Shown piece by piece: positions 1 through 9,804 of a stretch of DNA of 64,000 nucleotides. The DNA comes from Sacculina carcini. Its lineage: Eukaryota; Arthropoda; Thecostraca; Sacculinidae. The notes below the pieces were generated by a model, which was not told the DNA's origin, searched no databases, and worked only from the letters and a program-made list of their open reading frames with translations. The stretch is from positions 5,862,141 to 5,926,140 of the forward strand of contig OU696581.1 of NCBI GenBank assembly GCA_916048095.2, in the 5' to 3' direction. Positions within the stretch are counted from its first letter, which is position 1, and each line of letters opens with the position of its first letter. The translations under genes were made by a program, and so were the position numbers.

Positions 1-1390
1 TGTTTATCAATAAATACCTCAGAAGACTGTTTGAAAGTGCATCCGGGTCCGTTGTTTTAAGTTTTTTCATTGAGAAAACCCATGTTTTTAATAATGGTTT
101 TAATTATGTGGGTATTTTAAATAATTTGTCAGCATAACAAAACAAATTCATTGAATAATCATGTTTTTTTAAAAGAAACCATGTTTTTTATGAAAAAAAT
201 GCAATGATGTTTTTCCAACTGGTTTTAAATTCGTTTTATTAATGTACAGGTCCAGAAAATGTTGGCAGCAGAACAAGACAAGCTAATTGGTTGGTCAAGT
301 GTTTTTTTGACAAACGTATATTTAACGTTTTTTTAATGAAACAATGTTTTCTAAAACAGTATCTATGTAAGATAGATTTGATTGATGTACGTTCAAATAC
401 CTTTTGTATAGCAAGTAGCCTGCTGGTACGTATAAGCGGCTGGTTAAACCACTTAATTTAAACTGTTCTTTTAAACCATGGTTTTTCTCCAAAAAAATCA
501 TTTTTAAAAACGGTTTTCGTAGATGTAGAGATTTAGAAAAAAATTGACGGCAGATCAAGGAAAGTTGAACCAAATTAACTGTTTTTTATCAGTAACCTGT
601 TTTTAGAACTGGTTTTATGGATGATGGTTTGTTTGATGTAATTATTTGTGTTCAAATACCTTTTTGTACATCTATATTATAAATATATTATATATTATTA
701 TATATTATTTAAATATATTTCCTCAGTTTTTTTTTTCCTACACGAAAATATTGTCCGTTTTTCTGGTCCGTTGCCACTGCGACCCGCTCTTATTCGTAGT
801 CTCATTAGGGACACTAAGTTTATGTGCATATTCGTAGTATTTGTGTAAATATTTGCAGTGTTTGTACTCTTATATTTGCAAATAATTGATCTGCTGAATG
901 AAATGATGAAACTTATTAAAACCAACGTAGTAAATTTCTGGCAGGAAAAAGTTAATGTGTAAAAAATAAAAATAAATTATGCCACCTGTTGTTTTATTAA
1001 AACATTTTCAGATTTTAGCATAAAAACGGTTATCAAACCCTGCTTTCTTACACAATGATTAACTCAATAATTGAATGCAAAACTGTACTGTACATAGAAG
1101 TGCCGCACAGTACCGTGCAAACAATGATATTTGGGTTTTCAGATACATCATAACACTCTTATTGTGCATATTTAGTGATAATTCAATTTGATAGGGTCAC
1201 TAATAGCATGAATAACCCATGTATTGATAAAAAATCATTCATTTAACATCCCAAATATATCATTTCCATAATTTGAATTCTTTGCATGACTCTTCAAAAA
1301 AACACAAAAAACGTGTTCTCTGGTCGCGGTTTTTTTGGCCAAAAAACGGGGTTTTTTAAAAAAAAACGTCGGTTTTTTAGGTCGCATCTC
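1..1390. other. AT-rich non-coding stretch with a faint duplicated segment
   Basis: No reading frame with coding character is visible on either strand. Homopolymer T and A runs dominate. A roughly 60-base segment near 256-316 resembles one near 537-600, and the phrase TTCAAATACCTTTT occurs near 390 and 650, which suggests an old, diverged tandem duplication with an offset of about 280 bases. The last 80 bases, before the transposase remnant, are alternating G/C words and A/T runs and may be the edge of a DNA transposon. I cannot define an element here. Confidence 0.35.
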
Positions 1391-2055
1391 TAGTCAACGC
1401 CATAAAAAAACTAGTTGGACGCCGAGATGTTTTGGCTAAAAAATGTGCAGCCCACTGTCGATAAAATTAATTCGACTGAAAATAAAATGAAAACAGCAGC
1501 ATACATGGAGGCATTGTTCAAGGTGCGGTCTGAAGGCGGCATTCCAGTATGGGTCGACGAAACTAATTTATACTGCAGAAGGAGTCAGGGCCGGTCCAGG
1601 ATCGGTGCCAGAGCTTCAGTTGTTTACCCACCAGCAAAGCAGCCAATATAATCGGGGCCATGACAAGCTCACGGGTAGTGCTGGTCTCCACGAAGAGAGG
1701 AGCATTAAAAAAGCAAGACTGCGTGCAATGGTTCCAGTCATTGATGCAGGCATGCAGGGATGCTGAAATTCACCGGCCAACCATAATTATGGGCAATGTG
1801 CCGGCACACAGCAACCTGGAGGAATATTTTTCTAGTCAGGAGTATTGCAGTCTACTTCGACTTACTCCATATTCATTCCTTATCAACCCCATATAGCTAT
1901 TATGGAGCTCTCTGAAGAGCAATATCAAGCGGCAGTTGAGACAACGGATGAATGAAATCACTGGTGTGACTGTTCGCGGTGACTGTGGAGTCTCAATGGT
2001 CGAACAGCGCATCAGCGCTATGGAAGAAATCGCCCTGCAGGCCAGTGGCCAGTGA
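1391..2055 (+). pseudogene. Dead Tc1-like (DDE_3-type) transposase remnant
   Basis: This is the C-terminal catalytic part of a Tc1/IS630-type DDE transposase, the enzyme that cuts and joins element ends. Motifs in order are VWVDETN (first catalytic Asp, about 1546-1566), RRSQGRSRIG, NIIGAMTSS, a IMGNVPAHS segment, LLRLTPYSF and NPI-stop-LLWSSLK. Two of the three catalytic positions are lost: the expected second Asp reads Gly in IMGN, and the expected Glu of the PIELLW-like motif is a TAG stop (1894-1896). Frameshifts occur near 1440 and near 1643-1650. The recognisable frame ends with TGA at 2053-2055. Family assignment is from motif recognition. No inverted repeats were found, so element limits are unknown. 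Confidence 0.75.
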
Positions 2056-2439
2056 AGTGCCTTGAATTTTGCTAATCATCGCTTGAAGCTTGCTCGTTCA
2101 CTTGTTGTTTTTGCTGTATTTGTTGTTGCTGCTAGTCATGTGCTTGCAATATATTCTCACCGCGTATCTCATTCATTCACAAGCTCATTTAGAAAACTCA
2201 CTTTGCTCGTATTACGTATAAACAACACACTCCATGTGATAGCAACTGACACAGAAACAGTCACTGGAACTCGCACAACTGAGATTCATCAATATGGCGC
2301 GCAATGGAGCACGTTCAGGCACTATATTAAATCTCGTGCAAATGTCACACGACCACCTCATCGTGCCACTATGCTCCCGCTCGTGACATTGTGTCCGTTC
2401 AAACATGCACACTGGCATAAACAACAGCTACCGGAACAG
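2056..2439. other. Short interval without a supported gene
   Basis: An open frame runs through 2062-2463, but it starts only at TTG, has no recognisable motif, and its composition looks like chance. It separates the transposase remnant from the LINE remnant that begins near 2440. Nothing else is seen. Confidence 0.4.
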
Positions 2440-2485
2440 TTAAAACTGTACATTATGGAATGACAAGGATTGGGATAGGATAGAG

Positions 2486-3673
2486 CAGCGGTTCTTAACC
2501 TTTTGGCCTCCGTTTCCCCCTTTCAGGTCAGCCCTAAAAACCATTTCCCCCTTCATTTTCAATTCCTCAACCCCCTCCTCCCAACTGCCAAAATGTAGTA
2601 ATTCTTACTATAAAACACCAAATTTTATTCGCAGCCAGAAATTCAACAGAACAAAAGAAGCTCTGCAGATCAATAGCCGCCAGTTTAGTTATCACCCAAG
2701 CAGTTAATCAGTGGGAAACTTGCGCCTGTGTCTTCCTCGTCAGCTTTTCGATGTCGGGTTTGGGATTGCTTAGCGCACAGCGGAGACTCGCATCTACTTG
2801 GATTTTGTTTCGAGCCCTCGTGTTCACGCTCACCAGCGCAGAGAAGCCGACTTCACAGAGGTAGGTTGTCGAGAACTGTACCAGAACATCTCGGGCAATC
2901 TTCGCAGCCTTTTCGTACGGTGAAGACATCCAGAAGGCTTCGAGATCCAACGTCTTGAACGCATCTTTGGTACATCCATCTGCTTGAAGACACAAGAGCT
3001 CCTCCTGATACCCGTCGTCCACAGTCTCAGCATTACACGTGAATGGGTTCCGAATCATTTCATGAAAATGTATCACATCTTCCCTTACGTGAGGAAAGTA
3101 CCGGAGGAAGTCCGTCTTCAAATTTGAGAGGTGGGACTTGATGTCCTGAACCACATCTTCCGGAAGGTTTCCATCTCCAAGGCAAGCTGAGATCGCACTG
3201 AAGGAGGCCAAGTTTCCCCGTTGAATGCGTCCTTTCCAGAGGTCCAGTTTGGCCACGAAGCCTCTGATCTTGTCGTCTTGAACCAAAATGTTCATGTTCT
3301 TCCCCTGCATTTTGATGTTCAACTCATTGAGGGACCCAAAGATGTCGGTGAGGTACGCCAGGCGAAGGTGGAAATTATCCGCCTTCAACTGATTCAGGAG
3401 AACGACTTTCCCTTGTTCTTCGAGGAAAAGGAGGATCTTGTCGAACAAGTCGAAGACTCACTGGAGCATGTTGCCCTTCGACGTTTCATTTTTAATCATT
3501 TGTCTGCATCACAGGGTATTTATCAAGTCCAAATCGCTTCGGTCAATTAAAATTGCAGGACGACGCCCAGACAGACCAGCCAAGCATAGACCGTCACATC
3601 GAGCTCCCATTTCCCCCCGGGAAGTGCCAATTTTCCCCCTGGGGGGAAATTTCCCCCCGGTTAAGAACCGCTG
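2486..3673 (-). mobile_element. hAT element with perfect 8-bp target duplication
   Basis: Terminal inverted repeats CAGCGGTTCTTAACC (2486-2500) and its exact complement (3659-3673) are flanked by the identical 8-bp duplication GGATAGAG (2478-2485 and 3674-3681), as hAT elements make. At 1188 bp it is an internally deleted copy, retaining only the transposase C-terminus on the minus strand. Just inside the right end are G/C-rich words (runs of six G or C) near 3610-3660. It sits in the LINE remnant, whose frame rejoins once the hAT and one duplication copy are removed. Confidence 0.93.
2708..3499 (-). pseudogene. hAT transposase C-terminal fragment (ZBED5/FAM200-like)
   Basis: About 260 residues of a hAT transposase of the ZBED5/FAM200/SCAND3-like branch. 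The C-terminal hATC dimerisation signature is clear: a STTYLCEVGFSALV stretch followed by NTRARNKI and a LRCALSNPKPDIEKL-like helix. Upstream is the KADNFHLRLAYLTDIFGSLN region typical of these proteins. The frame is open from 3448 to 2708. It extends upstream to about 3499 (MIKNETSKGNMLQ) across one TGA near 3459. The N-terminal BED zinc finger and most of the RNase H-like fold are missing, so it cannot be active. Confidence 0.85.
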
Positions 3674-4526
3674 GGATAGAGGAATGGAGCGGGACATAAG
3701 GGAAGCAGTTTAATGCGAGTAAGTGTCATGTTATGGGGATAGGTGAAAGTGCAGAAAGGCCTTCCAACAACTATAAGTTAGGGAAATATAATTTACGGAA
3801 AGTTAAGGATGAAAAAGATTCAGGAATAATTGAACAAAAAAATTTGGCCCCGGATAAAAATATTTGGAAAAAAAAACTAGCATATAGAAGGGTAAGGAAT
3901 ATTAGAAGGGCTTTCAAATACCTAGATGAGGACATGCTAAAAAAGTTAATGTGTAATATCATTAGGCCCCAGCTAGAGTATGCGTCATTGGTGTGGTCCC
4001 TCATAAGATAAAGAACAAGCGTAAACTGGAAAGAATTCAGAGGACAGCGACTAAAATGGTTGGTAGTATGTGTAGTTTGTCGTATGAGGAAAGACTAAAA
4101 GTGCTTTGTTTACCATCTTTAGAACAACGTAGTCTAAGGGGCGACTTGATTAATATTTTTAGACATTGAATAGGTATGCAAAAATAAGATAGGTCGCGAG
4201 CATAGCTCATCTCCTGTGGTAAACAAATAGGTGAGTACAAATATGTATGACTGTATAGTTTGGGATAATTCAGGCAAGAGAGGTCATGGAAAAAAACTGA
4301 AAAGGACTAGATGTTTGAGAGATGTTAAGAAGTATAGTTTCATATATAGGTGTGTTGATGTCTGGAATCAGTTAGGGGAGAATATTATAGGAGCTAATAG
4401 CTAATAGCATTTAAAGAAAGACTGGATAGTGTGAAATACTGGGAATGGTTAGAGGGTGGGTTGGAGACAGGCCAGCACGAGCATAGCCCATGTCCTGTGG
4501 TAAACAAATAGGTGAGTACAAATAGG

Positions 4527-4688
4527 TGAGTACATATGGCACTGTTCCTATGTGTGTTTGTGGTTCACATTGATTCTATACATCATGTCATTCAGTTGAA
4601 TGATTGCTCGAAACTTTCCTGCGAGAGTGCCACCGCATCATTCCTGCGAATTGTACTTGAGAAATGTGTTGTGAATGAATGTGTTGAG
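4527..4688. other. Unassigned spacer upstream of the truncated LTR
   Basis: This links the LINE 3' region to the point where similarity with the 3' LTR at 6868-7487 begins (near 4689). No coding signal or repeat was found. Confidence 0.3.
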
Positions 4689-5117
4689 CAATAGAGAGAT
4701 TGAGCAGCAGCAGTAAAGGAGATTCAGTAGAGAAGTGGAGAGGTTCAGAGGGAGAATGGAACGGAACAGAGTATAGCAACACCAGAGGATAGAACGGGAG
4801 AGCAGATAGGATAGAACACTGGATATAACGTTAGGACAGATAGAGTTAGGAACAGCAGCATTAGATATAATATCACGGTGCAATACATAGTTTCTTCAAC
4901 AGTCTCAACAACTGTGTTTAGAATCGGCAATAAGAGTTATCGCGGCGTACAACGACAAGAGGCCTGCTCCACTAAACTATCACGACAACAGACAACACTG
5001 TTACATTTGGTGTCGTGACTTCGTGACTCCAGCTACAACAACACTACAGCAACACTACAGCAACACTACAGCACTGTACGTCAGTACTCGTCCAGTATTT
5101 TGAAAGACACTGTTACA
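4689..5117 (+). repeat. 5' LTR of element A, 5'-truncated
   Basis: Closely matches 7071-7487 over its whole length (GCAATAGAGAGATTGAGCAG at the start, TGTTACA at the end), with scattered substitutions and a small extra CAACACTACAG unit near 5045-5065. The first 200 bases of the LTR are missing. Confidence 0.85.
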
Positions 5118-5137
5118 TTTGGTGCCGTGACCCGGAT
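5118..5137 (+). promoter_or_regulatory. Primer-binding-site-like sequence and reiterated copies
   Basis: TTTGGTGCCGTGACCCGG follows the LTR end TGTTACA. Related units headed by TGTTACAT(T/C)TG recur at 4999, 5192 and 5222, and inside the 3' LTR at 7377. Confidence 0.55.
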
Positions 5138-5383
5138 CCAAGGAAGTAAAGACTTTTGAAAAAACGGACATCTTCAACAGCGCCCGAAATGTGTTACATC
5201 TGCTTCTGTGACTTCTGGACCTGTTACATCTGGTGCTCAAGAAAGACATCAGCAACGCATTCATCATCATTGGTGCTTCAATATTATTTGTAAGGTACGT
5301 GGTTAATCACTCCTTTCCTTTTATGTTTTGCATTTCCTTTTTCCTTAAATCAGAAATCAGAGCCATATTTAGAGTAAAACTAA

Positions 5384-6867
5384 ATGTCTACGATTAAAAT
5401 GAACGATACAGTGATGTCAGACGATCTGCACGTCCACGCCATGAATATAAACAGCATAATGGTCGCATATATCAACAATCAGTCAATCATTAGACAAAAT
5501 GTACCCCAAGAATACGATGATAATCAATATGACAAGGAAGATTTGGATAGTACGTCATTATCAGAACGACTAAAACGACCTCAAACATAGCATATAGGAG
5601 TTAATATAGTTGAAGTTGATAAGCAGCAAAATGCACGTCGAGTAAACGAATAGAAGTTGAAAATTGAAGGAAAAAATGTTGAAATTGATTTGATGCAATT
5701 GCATTAATGACGAGCCAAAGCAAACAAAACAGAAAATATAGTGAAGTTTTGATCGGAAACGTAAAACAAGCCATAGCGGGGAAGACTACCAGCATAACAA
5801 ACGGACTGACTGATAGACTGACGAATTGATTGGAAGAGGAGGTGAAGGTATATGCCGTAATCCTCACACACTGGTGAAAACAGAAATGAAGGCCGAACGA
5901 AGTATATGGTTTTCGTATATGGCAGCGAAAACACCGAAGTTAAGTTGGGGCATTTGATATGCAACTTAACGGACAGGAGATATTGAATGTTTTATCTGGT
6001 AACAATGACAGATAAAACGAAGCATACAAGGAGAGTATGTATCGACATGCATAGATGGCTGCATTGGAACGTGAGGGCATGATACGCCACTAGGTGACTG
6101 ATAACTATATGACTGACTAGATGACTGAAAGTATGAACCGCTACTATGAACGCCTTGAAACGTCCGTGTATAAGACATTACTAGACTGTAGACAAGACAC
6201 CACTAGATAACTGAATGAGAATAGAACGGCGAGAGAATGAAATTACGGTAAAACACAAAAGAGGAAACAGAGAGAAGAATTACGAAAAAAGATTTATGTG
6301 AAAAATAATACATGACTCTGCGAATACTGTTCCTATTCCGAACTCATCTCATTAATCCAACGGAATCCTATTCCTTTTCGTGATACCACGCTGATACACG
6401 ACACTGAACAGCAAGTAAAAATAGACCGATTGTCCAGAACTATAAAAACATCAACGATCGACGCAGTAAAGTTGCTCATTACCGTCGGGGGAGTGACATT
6501 AGAAGATGTACATGGTGCTCTACAATTTGAACAAAGAACTACCGTCAGCATTCATGCGTGACACCGATTAAGCCAAAACTCCGAAGCGACAAAAGCTGGC
6601 GACAGTATCTTGATTACGTATATCTGCGCGATGACATCTGTCAACAACATCAGCCGAAATCATCCACCATGCACGAGGTACCAAGAAGCCAAGTACTCAT
6701 CGGAACGCGAGCAAATAAACAACAATCGCGGGGCTCAATTGTACAAATACTCGTCAGTTGAAGATCTTCACACGTCTTCAATGAAAACCCACTTCTGACC
6801 ACACAATAGCATGGCCGTGTATAAGTTCTAGTGGCTCACATTCGCTCGATTGACCTCGCATTTGTGG
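5384..6867 (+). pseudogene. Degenerate internal coding region of element A
   Basis: Starts at an ATG (5384) with a 68-codon open frame (INSIMVAYINNQSIIRQN, ending ERLKRPQT). Beyond the TAG at 5588-5590 the frame can be followed with several stops and shifts (words VEVDKQQNARRVNE, KLKIEGKNVEIDLMQL, LTDRLTNW, YAVILTH). A second stretch near 6330-6550 (IKTSTIDAVKLLITVGGVTL) is also open only briefly. The early part has the charged helical look of a retrotransposon gag, but I see no zinc knuckle, protease or RT motif. It is either a decayed gag or a non-autonomous filler. Function not assigned. Confidence 0.4.
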
Positions 6868-7487
6868 TGTAACAATGTTTTATATTTGATGCGCTGCTGT
6901 ATATAACTTTTATTCTTATATCTCATTCTTGGAGCTGGAGAATGTTGTAGGCGGCGCTAGCTAGCACTATATAAGCACAGTGCTTTCACCATTCGGAGAT
7001 GGGATAGATAGATAGAAGCGGCAGCGGGTGGAGGAGAGAGATTGGGAAGCAGCGGTAGAGAGATGGGGCAGCAATAGAGAGATTGAGCAGCAGCAGTAAA
7101 GGAGATTCAGTAGAGAAGTGGAGAGGTTCAGAGGGAGAATAGAACGGAACAGAGTATAGCAACACCAGAGGATAGAACGGGAGAGCAGATAGGATAGAAC
7201 ACTGGATATAATGTTAGGACAGATAGAGTTAGGAACAGCAACATTAGATATAATATCACGGTGCAATGCATTGTTTTTTCAACAATCAACTGTGTTTGGA
7301 ATTGGCAATAAGAGTTATCGCGGCGTACAACGACAAGAGGCCTGCTCCACTTAACTATCACGACAACAGACAACACTGTTACATTTGGCGCCGTGACTTG
7401 GTGACTCCAGCTACAACAACAGTACAGCAACACTACAGCACTGTACGTCAGCACTCGTCCAGTATTTTGAAAGACAACACTGTTACA
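6868..7487 (+). repeat. 3' LTR of element A
   Basis: 620 bp, TGTAACA to TGTTACA. It contains an internal copy of an LTR end plus primer-site-like sequence (TGTTACATTTGGCGCCGTGA at 7377-7396), so the present LTR looks like an older LTR extended by about 104 bp of leader. Confidence 0.85.
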
Positions 7488-7930
7488 AACTCTCCACTAT
7501 CCATCAGCTGGTGTAGCATCCACAGTAACATCAGCGATGAGTCGACAAGAAAGTACGCTGAAGCAGCCTACATACGACAGCATGATGATGGATCACTCAT
7601 CAACGGCTGCAAGGGAATAGATTTAAAAAGCCAATACTAAAGATAACGCAATTGGCAATTAATTCTTCCTTTTTAGCGCTCAATTACGAGAGTTACTCAA
7701 TTGTTATGATGCATGTGTTTTTTCGTCTGCTATATAATTGTGCAATTTGGCCATTAATTTGAACGAATTTCAGTACCTGAAGAAGCCGTTAGGCGAAAAC
7801 GTTCGTACCCAAATATATTGAATGTACCCGATGAAGTGATTCATTTACATAATATTCATGATTATATCGGGTGCGTGAGTGAACATCTTGATAATATATG
7901 TATATATAAGATAATATATGTATATATATA
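7488..7930. other. Unassigned sequence, possible leader and gag start
   Basis: An ATG near 7537 opens 27 codons (MSRQESTLKQPTYDSMMM) that could be the start of a gag-like protein. Another frame is open to 7640. At about 7777-7803 the phrase CTGAAGAAGCCGTTAGGCGAAAAC resembles the CUGANGA...GAAA core found in Penelope-like ends and hammerhead motifs (shown here as a description of that site only). No gene can be supported. Confidence 0.25.
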
Positions 7931-7931
7931 T

Positions 7932-8049
7932 GCTTTTAAGTTGAACGTCTTCAGACACAAGTATGTATTTTTATTAATAAAAATAAATGTATGTATTTTT
8001 ATAATAAAAATACATACTTGTGTCTGAAGAAGTTCAACTTCAAAGCATA
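7932..8049. repeat. Long inverted repeat (hairpin)
   Basis: The left arm (about 7932-7977) and right arm (about 8002-8049) are nearly perfect complements around CTTCAGACACAAGTATG and CATACTTGTGTCTGAAG, with a 25-base AT-rich loop. It could be a foldback element or a small palindromic MITE. No coding content. Confidence 0.75.
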
Positions 8050-8108
8050 TCATATATCCGCCAGACACGTGAGTACTCCATACATTTTGGATCTAAATAA
8101 ATAAATAA

Positions 8109-8210
<102 letters not shown>

Positions 8211-8388
8211 GAACACATAAGCACCTAAACACACGCGCACACGCATACACATTCACACATAGATATACACACTGAAACACACACCTAGACTAACATGAAT
8301 ACATGATCACAACACATACACACGTGCACATACACATATATACGCATATACACACTCGAATACCCACTTTCACTCAAAGTCAACTCAC

Positions 8389-8464
8389 TTTCTTTGGCCA
8401 TATAGAGTTCTTTGAATTTGGCGCGGCTCTTGCCGAAATCGTCCTCCATGTCGCTGATACGACG
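8389..8464 (-). CDS. Candidate 76-bp internal exon of a coiled-coil protein
   Basis: On the minus strand a pyrimidine-rich tract ending TTTTTTGTCTCTGCAG is followed by 76 coding bases and the donor GTGAGT. The exon reads RRISDMEDDFGKSRAKFKEL then YMAKE. This charged heptad-like peptide suits a coiled coil and is unlike any transposon protein in the window. Its GC content and codon choice contrast with the surrounding CA and TA simple repeats. The exon ends in phase 1 (25 full codons plus one base). If real, this part of the window lies in introns of a minus-strand host gene. I do not recognise the protein and saw no neighbouring exon. A chance open stretch is possible, but paired consensus splice sites make it unlikely. 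Confidence 0.55.
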
Positions 8465-8629
8465 CTGCAGAGACAAAAAATCGGCACCAACATCGCCCAC
8501 GCCTACGCACAACACACACATACATTGACAGAGGCAGTCATAGAAAGAAAGAATAAAAAATAGCAGGAAGAAAAAGACAAGTGCAATTGTGTACGCTTGT
8601 GTAGATATATATATATATATATATATATG

Positions 8630-9094
8630 TATATTTCGGCGTATCAGAAGACACTTAAAGTCAAAAAATCACCCTTAAAAATTGTGGGTCGTCTTATACA
8701 ACCGATATAAAAATCAGACCTTGAATTCTGCGTAAAGAATTCTTCATTTTACATGAAAAAATCAGTACCATTTTGGTTGTAAATAAAAATGGTTGATTAC
8801 AAACACCTTTATTTCTCAATAAGAGTGGGTATTACAGTACAACATCATCAATATCAAAAATCAAACCTGCTCCATATGTATATCTAAAACCCATCAAATT
8901 CATCTCCATCATCACTGTCTGTTTCGAAAAGTTTTTCGAATACATCACGAGCACACTAGCCTAGGCCAAACAAACATGGTTTCGTCATTTAGCAGTCGTC
9001 TTATACAACCGATTTATGATAAATGCATAAAAATTTGCTCTAATTTTGTACCTCGTCTTATCTGACGGTCGCCTTATACGCCGAAATATACGGT
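8630..9094 (-). mobile_element. Pogo-like MITE with retained transposase tail
   Basis: The ends TATATTTCGGCGTAT (8630-8644) and ATACGCCGAAATATA (about 9076-9090) are inverted repeats. The minus strand keeps the last residues of a pogo/Tigger-type transposase (an acidic FETDSDDGDEFDGF tail, stop at 8884-8886, extending back to about 8961). Two copies of the phrase GTCGTCTTATACAACCGAT (near 8688 and 8996) lie inside in the same orientation. It is a deletion derivative and non-autonomous. Superfamily assignment rests on the acidic tail and the TIR style. Confidence 0.65.
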
Positions 9095-9106
9095 ATGTAT
9101 ATATAC

Positions 9107-9193
<87 letters not shown>

Positions 9194-9269
9194 TATGTAT
9201 GACATTAATGTGTATCTATTGTATATATATCTGACTAAAGTGGCAGTCATTTGTGTTTTCTTTTCTCTC

Positions 9270-9326
<57 letters not shown>

Positions 9327-9350
9327 ATGTCTGTGTGTGTGTGTATCTCA
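9095..9350. repeat. (TA)n and (GT)n microsatellites
   Basis: TA tract about 9119-9186, a second AT tract about 9272-9302, then GT repeats to about 9344. The short unique spacer between them has no recognised feature. Confidence 0.93.
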
Positions 9351-9710
9351 CCGAGTTGTAGTAAGTAGGAAAAATTAAAAAACTCGTGAGTCCCGCTTTC
9401 CAATTATCATACATTTATTTGAAACCTTTCATTTACTTTGTGTTACGTTTGCCGGTAATTCATTCCACTGTTTTGTACTTCTATTAGGAAAGCTTAATTT
9501 TTACACATATAAATCATTTTTGTTGTGTGAGTGTGCGTTCGTGTGTTGGCCGGAAATTAAATCGCCAATCGATAGATAACATCAATATTGAACGCTGTGA
9601 ACGAAATTACAATAAAATCAATCAACAAAACCGCCGGATGGAGAGGTAACTGCTCGACTGGCTGCGTTCAAGAGACAGCAACGACATGTAACTGAATATA
9701 TCAACTTCAT

Positions 9711-9711
<1 letters not shown>
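9351..9711. other. Unassigned spacer
   Basis: Mostly non-coding. One 30-codon open stretch near 9626-9712 on the plus strand (PPDGEVTARLAAFKRQQRHV) has a coding look, but it is bounded by stops without clear splice sites and is not called as a gene. Confidence 0.3.

Positions 9712-9800
<89 letters not shown>
9712..9800. repeat. (TA)n microsatellite, left of the DD41D transposon
   Basis: About 85 bases of TA dinucleotides ending exactly at the left TA target dinucleotide of the transposon. The tract resumes after the transposon at 11210. Confidence 0.95.

Positions 9801-9801
<1 letters not shown>

Positions 9802-9804
<3 letters not shown>

Larger units (their letters stand above)
2440..4520 (+). 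pseudogene. LINE reverse-transcriptase C-terminal remnant, split by a hAT element
   Basis: This is the 3' part of a non-LTR retrotransposon ORF2 of the CR1/Jockey group. Frame words include FNASKCHVM, EKDSGI, a RRAFKYLDEDML-like stretch, RPQLEYASLVWS, KLERIQRTATKMV, SLSYEERLKVL and, near the end, DVWNQLGENI. The hAT element at 2486-3673 interrupts it; the frame before the hAT (...DWDRIEE) joins directly to the frame after it (EEWSGT...). A TAA stop at 3697-3699, a frame change near 4008 and further stops show it is dead. Two 45-base direct copies near 4200-4246 and 4480-4526 contain CCTGTGGTAAACAAATAGG. The element is 5'-truncated, and the catalytic YADD-type region is absent. Confidence 0.75.
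4689..7487 (+). mobile_element. Decayed LTR retrotransposon (element A)
   Basis: Two direct repeats mark the LTRs: a 5'-truncated copy (4689-5117) and a full 3' copy (6868-7487, 620 bp) that begins TGTAACA and ends TGTTACA, a 7-bp inverted terminus. A primer-site-like sequence follows the 5' LTR at 5118 (TTTGGTGCCGTGACCCGG), which fits complementarity to a tRNA 3' end of the CACCA type. The internal region of 1750 bp has only broken frames. The LTRs contain the purine-rich tract ending in the GTTATCGCGG box seen at both ends (4938 and 7316). The left duplication cannot be tested because the 5' LTR is truncated. Confidence 0.85.

Noticed and set aside
2062..2463. 133-codon plus-strand open frame
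   Set aside because: Starts at TTG, has no motif and overlaps the beginning of the LINE remnant.
3438..3713. Plus-strand frame rich in Pro across the hAT right end
   Set aside because: Antisense to the hAT transposase and to its subterminal G/C runs.
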